Shown here piece after piece: positions 50,438-60,610 of a DNA stretch of 64,000 bases. The stretch's first letter is position 1, and each line of letters opens with the position of its first letter. Where the stretch lies: contig QFQQ01000002.1 in the NCBI GenBank assembly GCA_003243445.1, positions 62,001 through 126,000 on the forward strand, given 5' to 3'. Position numbers and translations under genes: made by a program. This DNA is from Citrobacter freundii (GTDB lineage Bacteria; Bacteroidota; Bacteroidia; Chitinophagales; Chitinophagaceae). The notes beneath the pieces were generated by a model. That model was not told the origin of the DNA and did not search any database. It saw only the letters and a program-made list of their open reading frames with translations.

Positions 50438-51160
50438 TTATAATCCCGTCTTCCCTTCCGCCCAATACGCCTGCGAAAAAATATTCTTCGCCGGCACATT
50501 CATTTCCTTCAGCTCGCGGCGCACCAAACGCATTGTTTCTGCATTGCCTGCGATATAAAAACCTGTGGTATCAAGACGCGCACCAGCGTCTTCGTTTTGC
50601 TGAAAAATAAATTGTCTTATGCGGCCAGCCTTGTTCAATGTTTCTTTTGTAAGTACGTGTCCATACAATCCAAGCTCTTCCAATATGCAGCGATCGTCCA
50701 GCTCAAAAATAGTATTGCATGAATGACCATGTATGGTCGCTTCATTGCGGATGGCCAATGCAAGACCCAATGTTGTTTCATCACCGATCACCACGTGATG
50801 CGACAGGTTGGCGCGGTATACCGTTCTTCCTCTTGGCGATAAGATCCGCGTCACCTCCCCTACGCTCATCCCGCGCATGAACTCACTGCCGGGGCCATTA
50901 CCATGCAAATGAAATAGTATTTCACAAATCCCTTCTTTGGCATCAAGCATGAATGGCGTATAGTTCCGATAAGCGGTGTCACTTACACGAAATGCTACAG
51001 CATAACCGGGCTCAAATGCAAACCCGTTGAAATCTCCCTGGAACTGAATTTTTCTCAGTGAAGAGGAATAGTCTTCTATTTGCGTTGCAACAACCGGGCG
51101 GAAGTGGGATTTGAGTAAACCTTCCATCGCGTCGTTGATCCATTTTGGTAAAGTCGGCAT
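50438..51160 (-). CDS. Siderophore-interacting protein (FAD-dependent ferric reductase type)
   Basis: A 240-residue protein of the SIP (ViuB-like) family: an N-terminal FAD-binding barrel with YRNYTPFMLDAKEGICEI and FHLHGNGPGSEFMRGM (the RxYT and G-P-x-S type motifs), then an NAD(P)H-binding-like C-terminal part with HHVVIGDETTLGLALAI and FYIAGNAETMRLVRREL. Such proteins reduce and release iron from siderophores in the cytoplasm. An AraC regulator gene is directly upstream on the same strand and may control it; no siderophore receptor is adjacent. Confidence 0.85.
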   Translation of the reverse strand: MPTLPKWINDAMEGLLKSHFRPVVATQIEDYSSSLRKIQFQGDFNGFAFEPGYAVAFRVSDTAYRNYTPFMLDAKEGICEILFHLHGNGPGSEFMRGMSVGEVTRILSPRGRTVYRANLSHHVVIGDETTLGLALAIRNEATIHGHSCNTIFELDDRCILEELGLYGHVLTKETLNKAGRIRQFIFQQNEDAGARLDTTGFYIAGNAETMRLVRRELKEMNVPAKNIFSQAYWAEGKTGL

Positions 51161-51256
51161 AGTGTGTTATTTAAAACACAAAGCTCTTCTCAAAAGGGTT
51201 TTGCTTTGATAGCCGATCCGCGGAAATGATTGGACTATTCGCGGTTTGACACAACA

Positions 51257-52123
51257 TTATACCCGGCTCTTCTGACGGAACAATGCGGGGGAACTGCCCG
51301 CAACTTTACCAAATAAACGTGTGAAGTATGTATGATCATCATAGCCCAATGTGAAGGCGATTTCCTTCACTGTAGCATCAGTATAATACAGCATGCGTTT
51401 TGCCTCCAGTATGATCTCCTGGTGTATCCAGAAACTTACGGGCATGCCGGTAGACTTCTTCACCACTTCATTGAGATAAGCGGGCGATACATTTAATAGT
51501 GATGCGTAAGCTGCGGGGCTTTTGACAGTTTTGTATTGCTTTTGCAACAACACTTTGAACTTACGTGTGAGCTCTGCTGCACGGCCTTCCTGCAGATCAG
51601 CTTTTCTTTCCTGTTCATGATAGATCGCGGCAAACATGGAAAGAACAGAACCTGTGGTTGATTTCACCAGCTGAAACGGATCTTCAGGATACATCGGATC
51701 ATCAAAATGCAGCTGTAATAACGAAAGGCCCGTTTTTAATTTCACCGCCCATTCATCATTCACGGAAGCAGGTTGAAGAGGTGCCAGTAATTGGTCGAAG
51801 AATGCACGCACATGCGCCGGGACTAGCTCAGTTGCAATCGCAATAAACCACGCATCTATATCATTCAGGTTGGCAACCTGGTGAACCTGCCCCGGCAATA
51901 AACAAAAAATCATCCTGCCACGCGCTTTTATCTTTTTAAAATCAACAATCAGTTGATTATTGCCAGATTGCTGGTAGATGAATGCATAATGATCATCCCG
52001 GTGCGGGATACGCACTTCATGCGGAGGATCAAACTGCGCGTCCTTTGTATAACGGATCATCAGGCCATGTGGAGAATGACTGTCCATCCGGTGTTGAGGA
52101 ATATGTGGTTTCTTCCGCGGCAT
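51257..52123 (-). CDS. AraC-family transcriptional regulator
   Basis: A 288-residue regulator with an N-terminal cupin-like sensing domain (about 10-150, including RGRMIFCLLPGQVHQVANL) and a C-terminal AraC helix-turn-helix pair (about 190-288): PAAYASLLNVSPAYLNEVVK and VKEIAFTLGYDDHTYFTRLF. It lies about 100 nt upstream of the siderophore-interacting gene and may regulate it. Effector unknown. Confidence 0.92.
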   Translation of the reverse strand: MPRKKPHIPQHRMDSHSPHGLMIRYTKDAQFDPPHEVRIPHRDDHYAFIYQQSGNNQLIVDFKKIKARGRMIFCLLPGQVHQVANLNDIDAWFIAIATELVPAHVRAFFDQLLAPLQPASVNDEWAVKLKTGLSLLQLHFDDPMYPEDPFQLVKSTTGSVLSMFAAIYHEQERKADLQEGRAAELTRKFKVLLQKQYKTVKSPAAYASLLNVSPAYLNEVVKKSTGMPVSFWIHQEIILEAKRMLYYTDATVKEIAFTLGYDDHTYFTRLFGKVAGSSPALFRQKSRV

Positions 52124-52178
52124 TGTGTAAAGATACTGGCTCCTCGTAGTTTTTACATAATGATGGATTACCCGATCG

Positions 52179-53657
52179 TCATTTATCGGCCATATTCCAA
52201 AGCGTATAAAAAACCAGCTGGGTTTGCCTTGTTAGCAGTGGATAATTGATCCTGTCAGGTGTATCTGTTGTTTTATGATAATCGATACAAAAACCGCAAT
52301 CAAGCCTTACAAAGGGGATACCTTTCAGGTAGAATGGATACTGATCCGAACCTCCCACCCGGCGGGCGGAAAATTTTGGGTCTTCATAATATGTATCCAG
52401 CTTAAGTTTTACCTGCTTATTGGCCTGGTATAAACTGTTGCGCAATCCACGATTGAGCGAATCTTTGATGACCAGGTACACATAATTGCTATCGGGTTTT
52501 CGTCCGCTGTAAAATGTATCAACCCTGCCAAGCATATCAACATTCAACACCGCATGGGTTTTCGAGAGCGGGATCAACGGATGGTCAACATACCACGATG
52601 ATCCGAGCAGGCCCCGCTCCTCACCCGTAACGGAAGCCAGTACGATCGTGCGTTTTGGCCGCAGCCCTTTTTTGGCTGCTTTATTCATCAGGGTAGCCAG
52701 TTCCATGATCACAGCAGTACCACTTCCGTTATCAACTGCACCATAGTAGATCTTATTTCCATCAACACCATCATGATCATGATGCGCGGTAACTACAATA
52801 CAGGATAAGGACGTATCCGTTCCGGGGATCACACCGATCACATTGGGCGCGGTCACGGTTTCTTTTCTGAACTCACAGAACACAGATACTGTTTGTTTCA
52901 ATACAAACGGATAAGTGTGGCCATCATCCGGTAATGCAGACTGATCGTCCGCAGTTAAATTATCTTTTGCGAGCAATTCATTCAACCTGTCACGGGTGAT
53001 GGCAATCTCAGGAAAGCCAGTCATCTCCCTGAATTTCCTGAAGCTGTTATCGTACAGATCAACACGGGCATATTCGTTCATCGATTGCAGTTGTTTGCTT
53101 ACCGAAGGCCCGCTCCATAAAATGCCGAGGCAGCCTTTACGCTGCAAGGTATGTTCAACACTATCGATGCGATCCGTATCAAAAAGCCTGAGCATGATCT
53201 TTCCGTTCAACAGCAGCAGTTTCCCGCTCACATCCAGTTCATGCATTTCCTTCAGCAACTCGTCTGACGATGCAAATTTCACTGCAAGCACAGGAACATT
53301 TTTCAGATCCAGCCGCATGGCAGGATACAAAGACCAGTCATCATATAATACCGAAGTTTTCTCCCCGATCGTAAGACGTGTGATCTGGCGGTTCCTGACG
53401 GCAGTCACTTCCTGAAAATAACCATGATCCTGGTAGGGCGCCAATACATCGTTTGCCTTGAAGCAGGCGGCAACAAATTCCGAAACAAGCGTATCCCCGC
53501 GGGAGCCAAACATTCTCCCTTCCATTGTCTCACTGGCGATATGGTAAAGATTTGTCTTTAATCTTTGCAAAGAAACCTGTTTGCCAATAGCAGTAACAGC
53601 ACCGGGCTGAGCAATTGAATAAGCCGGCAGGAACAGTAACAGCAGAAATTTATACAT
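52179..53657 (-). CDS. M28-family zinc peptidase (aminopeptidase type)
   Basis: A 492-residue exported metallopeptidase. A signal peptide (MYKFLLLLFLPAYSIAQ) is followed by a PA-like insert (about 130-230) and a peptidase M28 domain. Zn ligands and catalytic residues are visible as VVTAHHDHDG (H, D), GAVDNGSGTAVIMEL (D), SVTGEERGLLGS (E, E), NVDMLGRVD (D) and DYHKTTDT (H). Probably a periplasmic or secreted aminopeptidase. The start at 53657 is preferred over one 6 codons earlier because it opens on the signal peptide. Single gene. Confidence 0.9.
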   Translation of the reverse strand: MYKFLLLLFLPAYSIAQPGAVTAIGKQVSLQRLKTNLYHIASETMEGRMFGSRGDTLVSEFVAACFKANDVLAPYQDHGYFQEVTAVRNRQITRLTIGEKTSVLYDDWSLYPAMRLDLKNVPVLAVKFASSDELLKEMHELDVSGKLLLLNGKIMLRLFDTDRIDSVEHTLQRKGCLGILWSGPSVSKQLQSMNEYARVDLYDNSFRKFREMTGFPEIAITRDRLNELLAKDNLTADDQSALPDDGHTYPFVLKQTVSVFCEFRKETVTAPNVIGVIPGTDTSLSCIVVTAHHDHDGVDGNKIYYGAVDNGSGTAVIMELATLMNKAAKKGLRPKRTIVLASVTGEERGLLGSSWYVDHPLIPLSKTHAVLNVDMLGRVDTFYSGRKPDSNYVYLVIKDSLNRGLRNSLYQANKQVKLKLDTYYEDPKFSARRVGGSDQYPFYLKGIPFVRLDCGFCIDYHKTTDTPDRINYPLLTRQTQLVFYTLWNMADK

Positions 53658-53819
53658 AGGCAGTGTTGGGAACAAAAGATAGACATTTTCCCGTACAGTT
53701 GCGAACAGTTATTGTATCAAAACCGGACAGATGCATGCCGGATAAGCTACTAATATCCTGATTTATAACAAGCATTGAAACGGCATAATTGCTGTTGATC
53801 ATGCGAATAATACTGCTTT

Positions 53820-56172
53820 ATGTTTAAAAACTATTTCCTGACCGCGTTCAGAAGCATCCGTAAAGGCAAAACTTACAGCCTGCTCAATTTCTTTGGTCTT
53901 GCCATTGGCGTGGCCTGCGCTGGGCTGATCTTTTTGTGGGTGGAAGATGAGCTTGGTTATGATAAACAGTATCAAAACCATGATCAGCTTGCACAAGTCT
54001 TCACCAACCAGACTTATGATGGCGTCACACGGACATTCCGCTCAACGCCGGGCAAGCTTGGACCTGCACTGATCAGTGAAGTTCCGGGTATTGCCAATGC
54101 AAGCCGGTCTGCAGGAGACAAACCGCTTTTTACGGTGGGTGAAAAAGCGATCTATGAGACAGGAATGTATGTGGACAGTAATTTCTTTTCCATGTTCACG
54201 CCAACATTCAAAGAAGGCAACAGCAAAGATGCTTTCCGGAATATACATTCTGTGGTGATCTCTGAACGGATGGCGAAGCAGTTCTTCGATCAAACCACCA
54301 ATGTTACCGGCAAAACGATACGCGTTAATAATGACCAGGAGTTTACTGTTTCAGGCGTGTTTGAAACACTGCCATCCAATTCCACGCTGCAGTTCGACTG
54401 GCTTTCTCCCTGGGATATTTTTGCGGCAAAGAATGACTGGCTGAAATACTGGTGCGAATGGTCCGCAGACATACGTTCAGCTCGCTCCGAATAAAACGGT
54501 AGCGGACATGAACAAAGTGATCGCAGGCTTTATACACAGCAAAGATGAAAACATCTCCACACAACCGGTGATGCTCGGAATGAAAGACTGGCATTTGCGG
54601 AACAATTTTGTATCGGGTAAGCAAAGTGGAGGAAGAATTGAATTTGTACGGTTGTTCGGCATCATTGCCTGGATCATTCTGATCATCGCCTGTATCAACT
54701 TCATGAACCTGGCAACAGCGCGAAGCGCAAAACGCTCTAAAGAAGTGGGCGTGCGAAAAGTATTGGGAGCTGGTAAGAATTCGCTGGTCACGCAATTCAT
54801 GGGTGAAGCGATGCTGATGGCATTTATTTCTGTGGTGTTCGGCGTGATCCTTATACAGATCGCATTGCCATCTTTTAATGCGATGCTCGATACACAGATC
54901 TCATTAGGGCTTGATCAGCCGATGCACTGGCTGGCAGCGTTCAGCCTTGCAATATTCTGCGGATTGGTGGCGGGCAGTTACCCTGCACTTTATCTTTCGT
55001 CCTTCAATCCTATCTATGTTTTCAAGGGACTGAAATTAAAAACAGGCGGCGCGTCGATCGTACGCAAATCGCTTGTCGGCTTTCAGTTTACAATCTCTAT
55101 TGCACTGATCATTTGTACGATCCTGGTATATCAACAGGTACAGCACATCAAGAACCGTGATCTTGGTTATAACAAAACCCGGTTACTTGAATTACCAATG
55201 ACCGGTGAAATGCGTGCACACTTTGGTGTGATCCGCCAGGAGTTGCTTGCTTCCGGACAGGTGATGAATGTGGCCGCCTGCAGCAGTCAGCCTCTTTATA
55301 CTTCTAACAACAGCTCCAATTTCAGCTGGGAAGGCAAAGATCCATCCAGCTCGATCCTGATCTCCATGCGCAGCATTACACCGGATTATTTTGAAACGAT
55401 GGGCATGCAGCTGAAGGAAGGCCGAAAATTTCAACAGGATATAAAGGCAGATAGTGGAAAGATCATCATCACGGAAACACTGGCGCATTTGCTGGGAAGT
55501 GGTTCAGCCATCGGGAAGATCATCCGTTCAGGTGATAATGCGTATACTGTATCCGGGGTCATCAAAGATTATGTATATGGCGATATGTACGGCAAACCAG
55601 ACCCTGTGATCTTCTTTCCGAATCCGGACAACGCAGAATTCTTATATGTGAGTTATAAACCTTCTACGGATCTGAAGGCCGCGCTCGCAAGCACGAGTGA
55701 CATCGTTAAAAAGAATAACCCGGCCTACCCGGTAGAATATCATTTTGTAGATGATCAGTTTGCCAGGATCTTCAAAAGTGAAACGCTGATCGAAAATCTT
55801 TCAAAGGTTTTTGCGGCGCTGGCATTGATCATTTCCTGTCTTGGCTTATTCGGTCTATCCGCTTTCACGGCAGAACAACGCACCCGGGAGATCGGGATCC
55901 GCAAAGTGCTTGGCGCAAATATCAGCGGTATTGTAACAATGCTTTCGAAAGATTTCCTCCGTATTGTGTTCGTAGCTATCATACTGGCGACGCCGCTTTC
56001 ATTTTATTTCATGCAGCGCTGGCTCCAGGACTTTGCCTATCGTATTTCCATCAGCGGGTGGGTGTTTGTCTTCGGCGGGCTGGCGGCAATTGCGATCGCT
56101 TTATTCACCGTCAGTTTCCAGGCCATCAAAGTGGCGGTAATGAACCCGGTGAAGAGTCTACGGTCGGAATAA
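53820..56172 (+). pseudogene. FtsX/MacB-like permease broken by a frameshift
   Basis: Two frames, 53820-54494 (224 codons) and about 54454-56172, together make one permease of about 780 residues. The first has the FtsX-type N-terminal helix (SLLNFFGLAIGVACAGLIFL) and the start of the MacB periplasmic domain. The second continues at ANGPQTYVQLAPNKTVADMN, then the FtsX TM segments FGIIAWIILIIACINFMNLA and the C-terminal KVLGANISGIVTMLSKDFLR. The break is at about 54450-54454; a 2 nt deletion or 1 nt insertion would explain it. No ATPase gene is adjacent, as is common for Bacteroidota paralogues. Otherwise intact. Confidence 0.88.
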
Positions 56173-56300
56173 GGCCCCAATAATGCTCCGGGTTTGACAT
56201 AAATTACTGCAAGAGCTTTTTTTGCCTTAATTTCGCAGGCCATTACCGTACGCCCAGACTGGAGCAAGTTGATTTTCTGGGCTTTACGGGCGGTAATGAT

Positions 56301-56372
56301 GGCCCTGTAGTACAATGGATAGTATAAGAGTTTCCGAAGCTCCAGATACAGGTTCGATTCCTGTCGGGGCTA
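56301..56372 (+). tRNA. tRNA-Arg, anticodon CCG
   Basis: A cloverleaf fits: acceptor GGCCCTG / CGGGGCT (with G-U pairs), D stem GTAC / GTAT, anticodon loop TTCCGAA with CCG at 56334-56336, and T arm ACAGG TTCGATT CCTGT. The 27-43 pair is an A-C mismatch. The discriminator base is A and CCA is only partly encoded. It reads CGG arginine codons. A terminator follows closely. Confidence 0.85.
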
Positions 56373-56376
56373 CCTT

Positions 56377-56420
56377 GCCGCACTTTCTGATCTTTGAGGA
56401 ATGTGCGGCTTTTATTTTTC
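56377..56420 (+). terminator. Terminator after the tRNA
   Basis: GCCGCAC / GTGCGGC with a loop of about 19 nt (partly paired), followed by TTTTATTTTT. Confidence 0.75.
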
Positions 56421-56474
56421 CTTTAATTGCCTCGGAATAACCTGTAATAACAGAGGCATATTTCCCTGAATAAT

Positions 56475-57161
56475 CTATTGCATTAACTTATAGCCTTTCC
56501 CCCGGAAGTTCAATACCGCAACAGCGGGATCGTTGCCCAGGTATTTCCGTAATTTGGTAATAAAAACATCCAAACTCCTTCCGGTAAAATAATCGTCCTT
56601 TCCCCAGTGTTTCAACAGTAATTCCTGGCGTGTAAGTAACTGCCCTGACCGGCAAACCAGGGTATAAAGTATCTCTGCTTCCCGGAATGTAAGTTGCTTC
56701 GGACTACCCTGATACACAAGAAGACCCTGCGGATAATAGAACTCGTATTCTCCTATCTGAATAATCTGTTTGGAAGACTTTTTAAGTGTCGCCTCATTAT
56801 TTACAAGGCCAAGTAGTGATTTTATGCGGATATGCAGCTCTTCCATACTGAAAGGCTTCTTCAGGTAGTCATTTGCTCCGCTCTCGAACCCCAATACGAC
56901 ATCAGAAGGCAGTGAACGGGAGGTAAGAAAAATAGCCGGGGACAAACAGCCAGCATGGCGAATTTTTTTCAGGAAGGAAAATCCATCGCCATCCGGCAGT
57001 TTTACATCCAGTATAAAGATATCCGGGCTGGTCACAACATATTTCTTCAACGCTTCGCTGATAGTGGTAAAGTGATACACACAAAATCCCTGCATGATGA
57101 GTGACTCCTGAACAATTTCTGCCAGAACGGTTTCATCCTCCAGAAAAAAAATACTCTTCAT
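56475..57161 (-). CDS. OmpR-family response regulator (RprY-like)
   Basis: A 228-residue regulator. The receiver domain has acidic ED near residue 8, phospho-acceptor in IFILDVKLPDGDGFSFL and the KP of YLKKPFSMEELHIRIK. A winged-helix domain (about 135-228) has LTFREAEILYTLVCRSGQ and GRSLDVFITKLRKYLG. The start at 57161 is chosen because its ATG overlaps the kinase stop as ATGA, a sign of translational coupling; an ATG 3 codons earlier is possible. With the upstream kinase it resembles the RprXY system of Bacteroides. Confidence 0.93.
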   Translation of the reverse strand: MKSIFFLEDETVLAEIVQESLIMQGFCVYHFTTISEALKKYVVTSPDIFILDVKLPDGDGFSFLKKIRHAGCLSPAIFLTSRSLPSDVVLGFESGANDYLKKPFSMEELHIRIKSLLGLVNNEATLKKSSKQIIQIGEYEFYYPQGLLVYQGSPKQLTFREAEILYTLVCRSGQLLTRQELLLKHWGKDDYFTGRSLDVFITKLRKYLGNDPAVAVLNFRGKGYKLMQ

Positions 57162-58645
57162 AGCGGCCATCCAAGTTTAATAGTAGTACCCTGATTAATC
57201 TCAATTTTGCACCAGCCCCCATGCAATTCCATGATCTGTTTTACATAATATAGACCGAGCCCAAAACCTTCGACCGTTGATTGATTGCCTTTATTCGACC
57301 TGAAAAATTTATCAAACACAAACGGAATGTCCCCGGCGGCTATGCCAGGTCCGTTATCCCGGATACTCGTGACAAAATATCGATTTTCGATAGCACAATT
57401 GATCCTGATACAGACTTCCCCGCCGCCATACTTGACCGAGTTGTCTATAACGTTCGATAACGCATGAGCAAACTGTGCTTTATCAGCTGTCAGATATATT
57501 ACATCCGTATCAGATGACAATTGAAAAGACACCTTTTTACCGGTCAATGCTTTGATATCTATAATCTCCCTGATCTGGTCTGCGACTTTGATCCTTTCTT
57601 TTTTTAAGAGACTATTGCTGTTTTCATATAATGAGATATGCAGGATTTTATTTGTCAGCGAACTAATCTGCTGTAGTTCTTTTTTTGCATGTTGGACATA
57701 ACGGGTAACCTTTGGCTTATTGTCCAATATAGCCGGATCTGCAAGGGCTTCAACCGCGAGTAGTGCAGTTGAGATCGGCGTTTTAAATTCATGGGTAATG
57801 TTACTGATAAAATCATTTTTGATCAGCAATAATTTCTTCTCCTGATGCAATCTCTTTAAGAGAATATAAAGGCAACAGCCGATTGCACAAACCAGTATTC
57901 CTGAAGAAAGCAGGATCAGCCACATGGCTGATAATATATAAAGTTTCGGGTCTTCAAAAGACGCACAGATATACTGCTGACCCGGACTTGACCGGTAGGT
58001 AGGTAATGAGCGGGTTGTAACCGGAAATTTTCTTCTTAGTTCTGCATGAACAGGCAATATATCAGCAGCCTTAGAAGCAGTCAGAAATACATAAGGGACA
58101 TGGATGTTTTGCTCACGAAGGATATTGTCTAACACTGGCCGTAACCGCATTGTATCAAACTGCTGCGCTGTAGTGGCTTTCAATATAAACCGGCCAAGTT
58201 CCTGTGTACGATAGTAGATGACATGGTTTTCGAGGTCGTCATTCCGTAGATTGTGAGCAATGATACTTGCAAGCTGATGGCGTAGCATCCCCTGGTCACC
58301 CATCAGAGCTTCTGCCGGAAATTTGTTAAGGGTAGCGCTAAAATGATCGCCGGAATCTGTTCGGGAAGTTATTGTATAAGTTAACTTGTTCAGTACTGTG
58401 TCCGGTTTCATGGAAAGGATAAAGCTGGAAGTATCGGCCAGTTTTTGGGCAATAACAATTTCAATAGAATCACTACGCTGGGCAAACTCTTTTCTTACGG
58501 CCGATTCGAAAGATGATGTGGCTTGTTGCCTGAAATCATTATAGGTGATCCGGTAATATTTGCTGATCCAGAATGCCTGCAGAATCAGCAAGCCGATCAT
58601 TGCCGCCACACAATAGATAATATAGATTGCAAATTTCCTGCGCAT
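57158..58645 (-). CDS. Sensor histidine kinase (RprX-like)
   Basis: A 495-residue kinase with membrane helices at about 8-28 and 236-262 enclosing a periplasmic sensor of about 205 residues. The HisKA region has NDFISNITHEFKTPISTALL (phospho-acceptor H285), and the HATPase domain has DNSVKYGGG, IRDNGPGIAAGDIPFVFDKF and GFGLGLYYVKQIMELHGG. No HAMP domain is visible. It is transcribed with its response regulator (ATGA overlap) and divergently from the TlpA-like gene, which may be a target. Confidence 0.93.
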   Translation of the reverse strand: MRRKFAIYIIYCVAAMIGLLILQAFWISKYYRITYNDFRQQATSSFESAVRKEFAQRSDSIEIVIAQKLADTSSFILSMKPDTVLNKLTYTITSRTDSGDHFSATLNKFPAEALMGDQGMLRHQLASIIAHNLRNDDLENHVIYYRTQELGRFILKATTAQQFDTMRLRPVLDNILREQNIHVPYVFLTASKAADILPVHAELRRKFPVTTRSLPTYRSSPGQQYICASFEDPKLYILSAMWLILLSSGILVCAIGCCLYILLKRLHQEKKLLLIKNDFISNITHEFKTPISTALLAVEALADPAILDNKPKVTRYVQHAKKELQQISSLTNKILHISLYENSNSLLKKERIKVADQIREIIDIKALTGKKVSFQLSSDTDVIYLTADKAQFAHALSNVIDNSVKYGGGEVCIRINCAIENRYFVTSIRDNGPGIAAGDIPFVFDKFFRSNKGNQSTVEGFGLGLYYVKQIMELHGGWCKIEINQGTTIKLGWPL

Positions 58646-58770
58646 AATTAAAATTAGCGATTAAAGGTCTGGACTCATTTTATTTAACATAGTATAACAT
58701 AGTATAACCGGATGATAACCATCTACAACAACCAAAATCAGGAGTTTTACGGCTCATCAATAATGAAACT

Positions 58771-59964
58771 ATGAAACGGGGTCTTTTTGTTCTTGCAGTA
58801 TTGTTTTCCAGGTATTTGTCGGCACAGGGCTTTACGCTGAAAGCGGGAGATATTTTACCGCCCCTGAACGTCACGACTCTTCTTAACGCGCCTGTAAAAA
58901 GTATGAATTTGCTCACCGAAGGTGAACATAAGTTTTATATCATAAATTTTTGGGGCAGTTGGTGTGCCCCCTGTATTCCTGAAATGGAAGAGTTATCTAA
59001 ATTGCAAAAAAAGAACAGTGATCAATTACAGGTCATAGCAATTTCCGATGAACCTGTCACCCGGTTAAAAAATTACCTGAAAAAACGGCCGACCACCGTT
59101 TGGCTGGGGAGCGATACCACTTCGTTCTTATACCAGTTATTCAACCTTTCCTCAGTCGGCTATAGTGCATTAATAGACAGGGAAAGGAAAATTATAGCCG
59201 TGGTGAAAACAAGTTCGATTGATCAGCAGATGCTGGATGCGCTGTACCATGGTAAAGAGATAAAGTCTACAGCAATAGTAAATGAGCCGCCAGCGCAGGT
59301 GAACGGAGACGTGTTTGGAGTGGACACTACCATGTCATTTAGTTTCTCCGTACGGGGCTACATGAACGGCCACGAGCAGGGCGGCAGGATTTATGGAGGG
59401 AAAAGTTTTTTTGCCGGCCGACGGATATCCTATATGAACACAGGCATGACCACGCTTTATAAATCTGCCTACGGCATCACTTCTCAAAAACAGGTCATTT
59501 ATGAAGCGAATGAAAAAGCAATCAATAATTATCAGGATAAATCAGTCAAATACTGTATAGATCTTCTCGTTCCCCCTGATCAGTCTGATAGTTTATATTC
59601 AATTTTCCAGCAACGCTTAAATAGCGTTTTACCCGTTAAAGCCAGGATCGAATACAAAGAGATGCCTGTCTATGTAATGACCAGTAAATCTTTTTCGTTA
59701 AAACAAAGCGATGCCGCTTTTACTTATAGCTTTAGCGGCCGTGGATTCAACGGCTCAGGGGTTACATTGGATCATTTTGCGAACGCTTACCTGAGTAATG
59801 AACTGGATCTGCCGGTGGTAAATGAAACAGGCTTACAGGGGAAATTCGATATCAATACAAATATGGACATGAGAACAATGGAAAATGTGATCAGGTCTGT
59901 TGAAGAACTGGGCCTGAGCCTGAAAAAAGAAACAAGAAAAATAAAGATACTTGTCCTTTTCTGA
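58771..59964 (+). CDS. TlpA-like thioredoxin with DUF3738-type C-terminus
   Basis: A 397-residue exported protein: a signal peptide (about 1-19, ending LSAQ), a TlpA/ResA-like thioredoxin domain with NFWGSWCAPCIPEMEEL (C65, C68), and a C-terminal region (about 185-397) resembling DUF3738 (soil-bacterium TIGR03435 type), with YKEMPVYVMTSK, then LPVVNETGLQGKFDI and the terminal LGLSLKKETRKIKILVL. The combination of redox domain and DUF3738 is unusual. It lies divergent from the RprXY-like kinase. The DUF3738 role is unknown. Confidence 0.8.
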   Translation: MKRGLFVLAVLFSRYLSAQGFTLKAGDILPPLNVTTLLNAPVKSMNLLTEGEHKFYIINFWGSWCAPCIPEMEELSKLQKKNSDQLQVIAISDEPVTRLKNYLKKRPTTVWLGSDTTSFLYQLFNLSSVGYSALIDRERKIIAVVKTSSIDQQMLDALYHGKEIKSTAIVNEPPAQVNGDVFGVDTTMSFSFSVRGYMNGHEQGGRIYGGKSFFAGRRISYMNTGMTTLYKSAYGITSQKQVIYEANEKAINNYQDKSVKYCIDLLVPPDQSDSLYSIFQQRLNSVLPVKARIEYKEMPVYVMTSKSFSLKQSDAAFTYSFSGRGFNGSGVTLDHFANAYLSNELDLPVVNETGLQGKFDINTNMDMRTMENVIRSVEELGLSLKKETRKIKILVLF

Positions 59965-60150
59965 TAGAGCTGGATGGAAAATGACCAACGAAAAACTAAA
60001 AGGTAATACGGAGCAACATAAAACCAGGAACATACTTTAAAAAAGTGCGTTATCGGTATCAACTAACTGGCGATAGGCGACCGGGCATGGGTGGGTCGAA
60101 AATCATTGTGCCGTTAAGGAGATATCTGACCCCGGAATATCGCAAAAAAG

Positions 60151-60510
60151 CTAAGACCATTCCCTTAAAACCGCTTCCAACCGTTGCGCCTCCACCCTCG
60201 GAAAGCGATGATCATTTTCGAAAACGAATTCGACATCGGGACCCGGATCCAGTTTATTTTTCAACTCGTCCCATTTACCGGACCAAACAGTGTAATGCTC
60301 AATGATCGCCTCCGCATCTTTTCTGAATGCCGGCGGTATGACGGCCATGTTTTCTGAGAGCAGTTTTCTGACCGCCGTGTTATGCAGCTTCAGTACCTCG
60401 GCAAAACGAAATACTTTTCCATTGTTCATGTAATCCGCATACGCTTTTGCAGATTGCTGCCAGTGCAATGTCACGGATTCAAGCAACCGGCGGAATTCAT
60501 CGTTCTTCAT
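60151..60510 (-). CDS. Uncharacterised small helical protein
   Basis: A 119-residue soluble protein, mostly helical and charged, with no signal peptide or membrane helix. Segments include LHWQQSAKAYADYMNNGKVF and IPPAFRKDAEAIIEHYTVW. I recognise no family. The length and amphipathic pattern are consistent with a gene, but the similarity-free sequence makes this weaker than its neighbours. It lies downstream of the Tam-like gene on the same strand, 100 nt away. Confidence 0.55.
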   Translation of the reverse strand: MKNDEFRRLLESVTLHWQQSAKAYADYMNNGKVFRFAEVLKLHNTAVRKLLSENMAVIPPAFRKDAEAIIEHYTVWSGKWDELKNKLDPGPDVEFVFENDHRFPRVEAQRLEAVLREWS

Positions 60511-60610
60511 GCAAGGGATTTTGACAAAAGTAAGGGGAAACGCGCGCTGGTCATCAAACTGTTCTTAGCTGAAAAGAATACCGTTCATCTCCAATTGATA
60601 GTTATCTGCA

